From Pseudomonadota bacterium (GTDB taxonomy: Bacteria > Pseudomonadota > Gammaproteobacteria > Xanthomonadales > Rhodanobacteraceae): DNA of 7,262 nt. The notes beneath the pieces were generated by a model. It did no database searches and was not told where the DNA came from. It saw only the letters and a list, made by a program, of their open reading frames with translations. A program made the position numbers and the translations under genes. The stretch spans positions 1 to 7,262 of the forward strand of contig JAEZQS010000338.1 in the NCBI GenBank assembly GCA_023412995.1, read 5' to 3'. Each line of letters begins with the position of its first letter. Position 1 is the stretch's first letter. Below are positions 5,760 through 7,262 of this stretch, in pieces.

Positions 5760-6892
5760 ACGCGCACACCGTCGGCATCCTCGGCGGCGGCCAGCTCGCC
5801 CGCATGCTGGTGCAGGCCGGCACGCCGCTTGGCCTGCGTTTCCTCGTGGTCGACAGCGCCGCCGATGCCTGTGCCGGCCAGCTGGCTCCGCTGGTGCAGG
5901 CCGACTGGCGCGATTTCGATGCGCTCGCCGGCTTCGCCCGCGACGTCGACGTGGCGACCTTCGATTTCGAGAATGTGCCCGCCGAGACCGCCGAATGGCT
6001 GGCAGGGCGGGTGGCGGTGTTCCCCAGCCCGGCGGCGCTTGCGGTGTCGCAGGACCGCCTGGCGGAAAAGACCCTGTTCCGCGAACTGGGCTTGGACACG
6101 CCGGCGTTCGCCACCGTGGACAGCCTGGCCGACCTCGAGGCAGCCGTCACCACCATCGGCTTGCCCGCCGTGCTGAAGACGCGCCGCCTGGGCTACGACG
6201 GCAAGGGGCAGGCGGTGCTGCGCAGCCGCGAGGACATCGAGCCTGCGTGGAAGGCCCTCGGCGGGCAGGCGCTGATTCTCGAGGCGTTCGTGCCGTTCAC
6301 GCGCGAGCTCTCGGTGGTGGCGGTGCGTTCGCGCAGCGGCGAGTTCCGCACCTGGCCGCTGACCCGCAACTGGCATTCCGGCGGGATCCTGTCCGCCAGC
6401 CTCGCGCCGGCGCCGGACACGGCGCGGCTGGAACCGCTGGCGATCGGCCATGCACGCGCACTGGCCGAGCGGCTCGACTACGTCGGTACGTTCGCGCTGG
6501 AGCTGTTCGAACACGAGGGTCGGCTGCTCGGCAACGAAATGGCGCCGCGGGTGCACAACTCCGGGCACTGGACCATCGAAGGCGCCGTGTGCAGCCAGTT
6601 CGAGAACCACCTGCGCGCCGTCCTCGGGCTGCCGCTCGGCGACACCTCGGCGCGCGGCTGCAGCGTGATGCTCAACTGGATCGGCGAACTGCCGGACCGC
6701 GATCCCGTGCTGCGCGAAACCGACGCCCACTGGCATGACTACGGCAAGGCCGCACGCCCCGGACGCAAGGTCGGCCACGCCACCGTCTGCGCACGTGATG
6801 CCGCCACCCTGCACGACCGTCTGGCGCACCTTGGGGCCGCCCTCGGCCGCGGCGACCAGGCCGCTCCGGTCCTCGCCACCCTCGCCCCCTGA
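5756..6892 (+). CDS. purK: N5-carboxyaminoimidazole ribonucleotide synthase (ATP-grasp)
   Basis: This 378-residue enzyme uses ATP and bicarbonate to make N5-CAIR from AIR and feeds PurE. It has the usual three ATP-grasp parts: an N-terminal nucleotide-like fold with GILGGGQLARML (7-18), a middle lid with LKTRRLGYDGKGQ (140-152), and the C-terminal catalytic part with NEMAPRVHNSGHWTIEG (260-276). The conserved FDFENVP (69-75), SQDRLAEK (98-105) and FVPFTRELS (178-186) are also present, and nothing is missing. I chose the GTG at 5756 because it puts GILGGGQ six residues from the start and overlaps the purE stop as GTGA, which suggests translational coupling. The frame happens to stay open upstream through purE, but that stretch reads as Arg-rich noise. 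No classic terminator follows; REP units begin 24 bases after the stop. Confidence 0.97.
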   Translation: MNAHTVGILGGGQLARMLVQAGTPLGLRFLVVDSAADACAGQLAPLVQADWRDFDALAGFARDVDVATFDFENVPAETAEWLAGRVAVFPSPAALAVSQDRLAEKTLFRELGLDTPAFATVDSLADLEAAVTTIGLPAVLKTRRLGYDGKGQAVLRSREDIEPAWKALGGQALILEAFVPFTRELSVVAVRSRSGEFRTWPLTRNWHSGGILSASLAPAPDTARLEPLAIGHARALAERLDYVGTFALELFEHEGRLLGNEMAPRVHNSGHWTIEGAVCSQFENHLRAVLGLPLGDTSARGCSVMLNWIGELPDRDPVLRETDAHWHDYGKAARPGRKVGHATVCARDAATLHDRLAHLGAALGRGDQAAPVLATLAP

Positions 6893-6916
6893 AATATTGG
6901 GGAATCGACGCATCCG

Positions 6917-6967
6917 GTTTCGCGGTCGCGGCTGCGCCGCCCGTCCGATGAGTTCGTCGTCTGTGCG
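6917..6967. repeat. Truncated REP unit
   Basis: The first 23 bases (6917-6939) are identical to the head of the full units that start at 6968 and 7103. After that the unit jumps to a short unrelated piece and then to a tail-like TTCGTCG near 6953-6959. The hairpin core is therefore missing, and the copy looks like an internally deleted unit at the edge of the array. Confidence 0.65.
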
Positions 6968-7102
6968 GTTTCGCGGTCGCGGCTGCGCCGCTCCTACGAA
7001 AAGCCGTGCTGCCCGCGCCGCCCATGCCGTCGTAGGAGCGCTGCAAGCGCGACCGTGGGGTGGCGGGTTGCGCCGCCAACCGGTTCGCTCGTCGCAAGCG
7101 CA
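6968..7102. repeat. REP/BIME-like unit, full copy 1 (135 bases)
   Basis: The unit contains an imperfect inverted repeat. The left arm 6974-6998 (CGGTCGCG...CTCCTACG) pairs with the right arm 7031-7055 (CGTAGGAG...CGCGACCG) at 21 of 25 positions around a 32-base GC-rich loop. The GTAGGAGCG...GCGACC arm is the type of REP seen in Pseudomonas and Xanthomonadaceae. A linker of 33 bases (7056-7088) contains a second small stem, GGTTG/CAACC at 7066-7081. A 14-base tail (7089-7102) leads straight into the next copy. Confidence 0.85.
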
Positions 7103-7239
7103 GTTTCGCGGTCGCGGCTGCGCCGCTCCTACGAAAAGCCCGTGCTGCCCGCGCCGCCCATGCTGTCGTAGGAGCGCTGCAAGTGCGACCGCGGTGTGGC
7201 CGGTCGCGTCGCGAACAGGATACGTTCGTCGCAAGCGCA
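7103..7239. repeat. REP/BIME-like unit, full copy 2 (137 bases)
   Basis: This is a tandem copy of the unit at 6968. Over the hairpin core (7103-7191 against 6968-7055) I count one inserted base and two C-to-T changes. The arms are 7109-7133 and 7167-7191. The linker 7192-7225 is only about two-thirds identical to its counterpart and has lost the small GGTTG/CAACC stem. The 14-base tail 7226-7239 is identical. Confidence 0.85.
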
Positions 7240-7262
7240 GTTTCGCGGTCGCGGCTGCGCCG
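7240..7262. repeat. REP/BIME-like unit, third copy cut by the window end
   Basis: These 23 bases are identical to the heads at 6917, 6968 and 7103, so the array continues beyond the window. The whole stretch 6893-7262 downstream of purK holds no supportable gene and is occupied by these repeats. Confidence 0.8.

Noticed and set aside
5642..7234. Open frame of 530 codons on the minus strand across purK and the REP array
   Set aside because: It is antisense to purK, translates the repeats into low-complexity Arg/Ala-rich sequence, and shows repeated segments that come only from the REP units.
6968..7262. CRISPR-like array (conserved repeats with 33-34-base intervals)
   Set aside because: The conserved part is about 100 bases, far too long, and the linkers are diverged copies of each other rather than unrelated spacers. 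No cas gene is visible.

Overview
This window looks like an ordinary, GC-rich core chromosomal segment of a gammaproteobacterium of the Xanthomonadaceae/Lysobacteraceae type (Lysobacter, Luteimonas, Xanthomonas or a relative). The assignment rests on four things: the high GC content, a long threonine-for-cysteine Trm112-like protein next to purE, a DUF3301/FHA/nadC/DUF1631 neighbourhood, and REP-like repeats built on GTAGGAGCG...GCGACC. No database search was possible, so the taxon is an inference.

Layout from left to right: the last 20 codons of sspB (+), then a G-rich convergent gap with a strong G-quadruplex motif. Next come a small membrane-anchored DUF3301 protein (-) and, divergent from it, a two-FHA-domain protein with a C-terminal membrane anchor (+). 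The FHA gene converges on nadC (-) and the two stop codons interlock in one CTAG. A large DUF1631 gene and a small Trm112-like gene lie upstream of nadC on the same strand, with gaps of 60 and 104 bases, so Trm112-DUF1631-nadC may be partly co-transcribed. Divergent from the Trm112-like gene is purE-purK (+), joined by a GTGA start/stop overlap. The last 370 bases contain no gene and hold a tandem array of REP-type inverted-repeat units with a period of about 136 bases, which runs off the end of the window.

Functionally, purK and purE carry out the two-step carboxylation of AIR to CAIR in purine synthesis. nadC makes nicotinate mononucleotide for NAD. SspB delivers ssrA-tagged proteins to ClpXP. 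DUF3301, DUF1631 and the FHA protein have no established role that the sequence can settle.

I did not find a convincing new multi-gene system. The observations most worth following up are a predicted class II CRP/Clp-type promoter in front of DUF1631, the tandem REP array with a conserved hairpin core and faster-diverging linkers, the heptamer G-quadruplex just after the sspB stop codon, and a Trm112-like protein that has lost its usual zinc cysteines.
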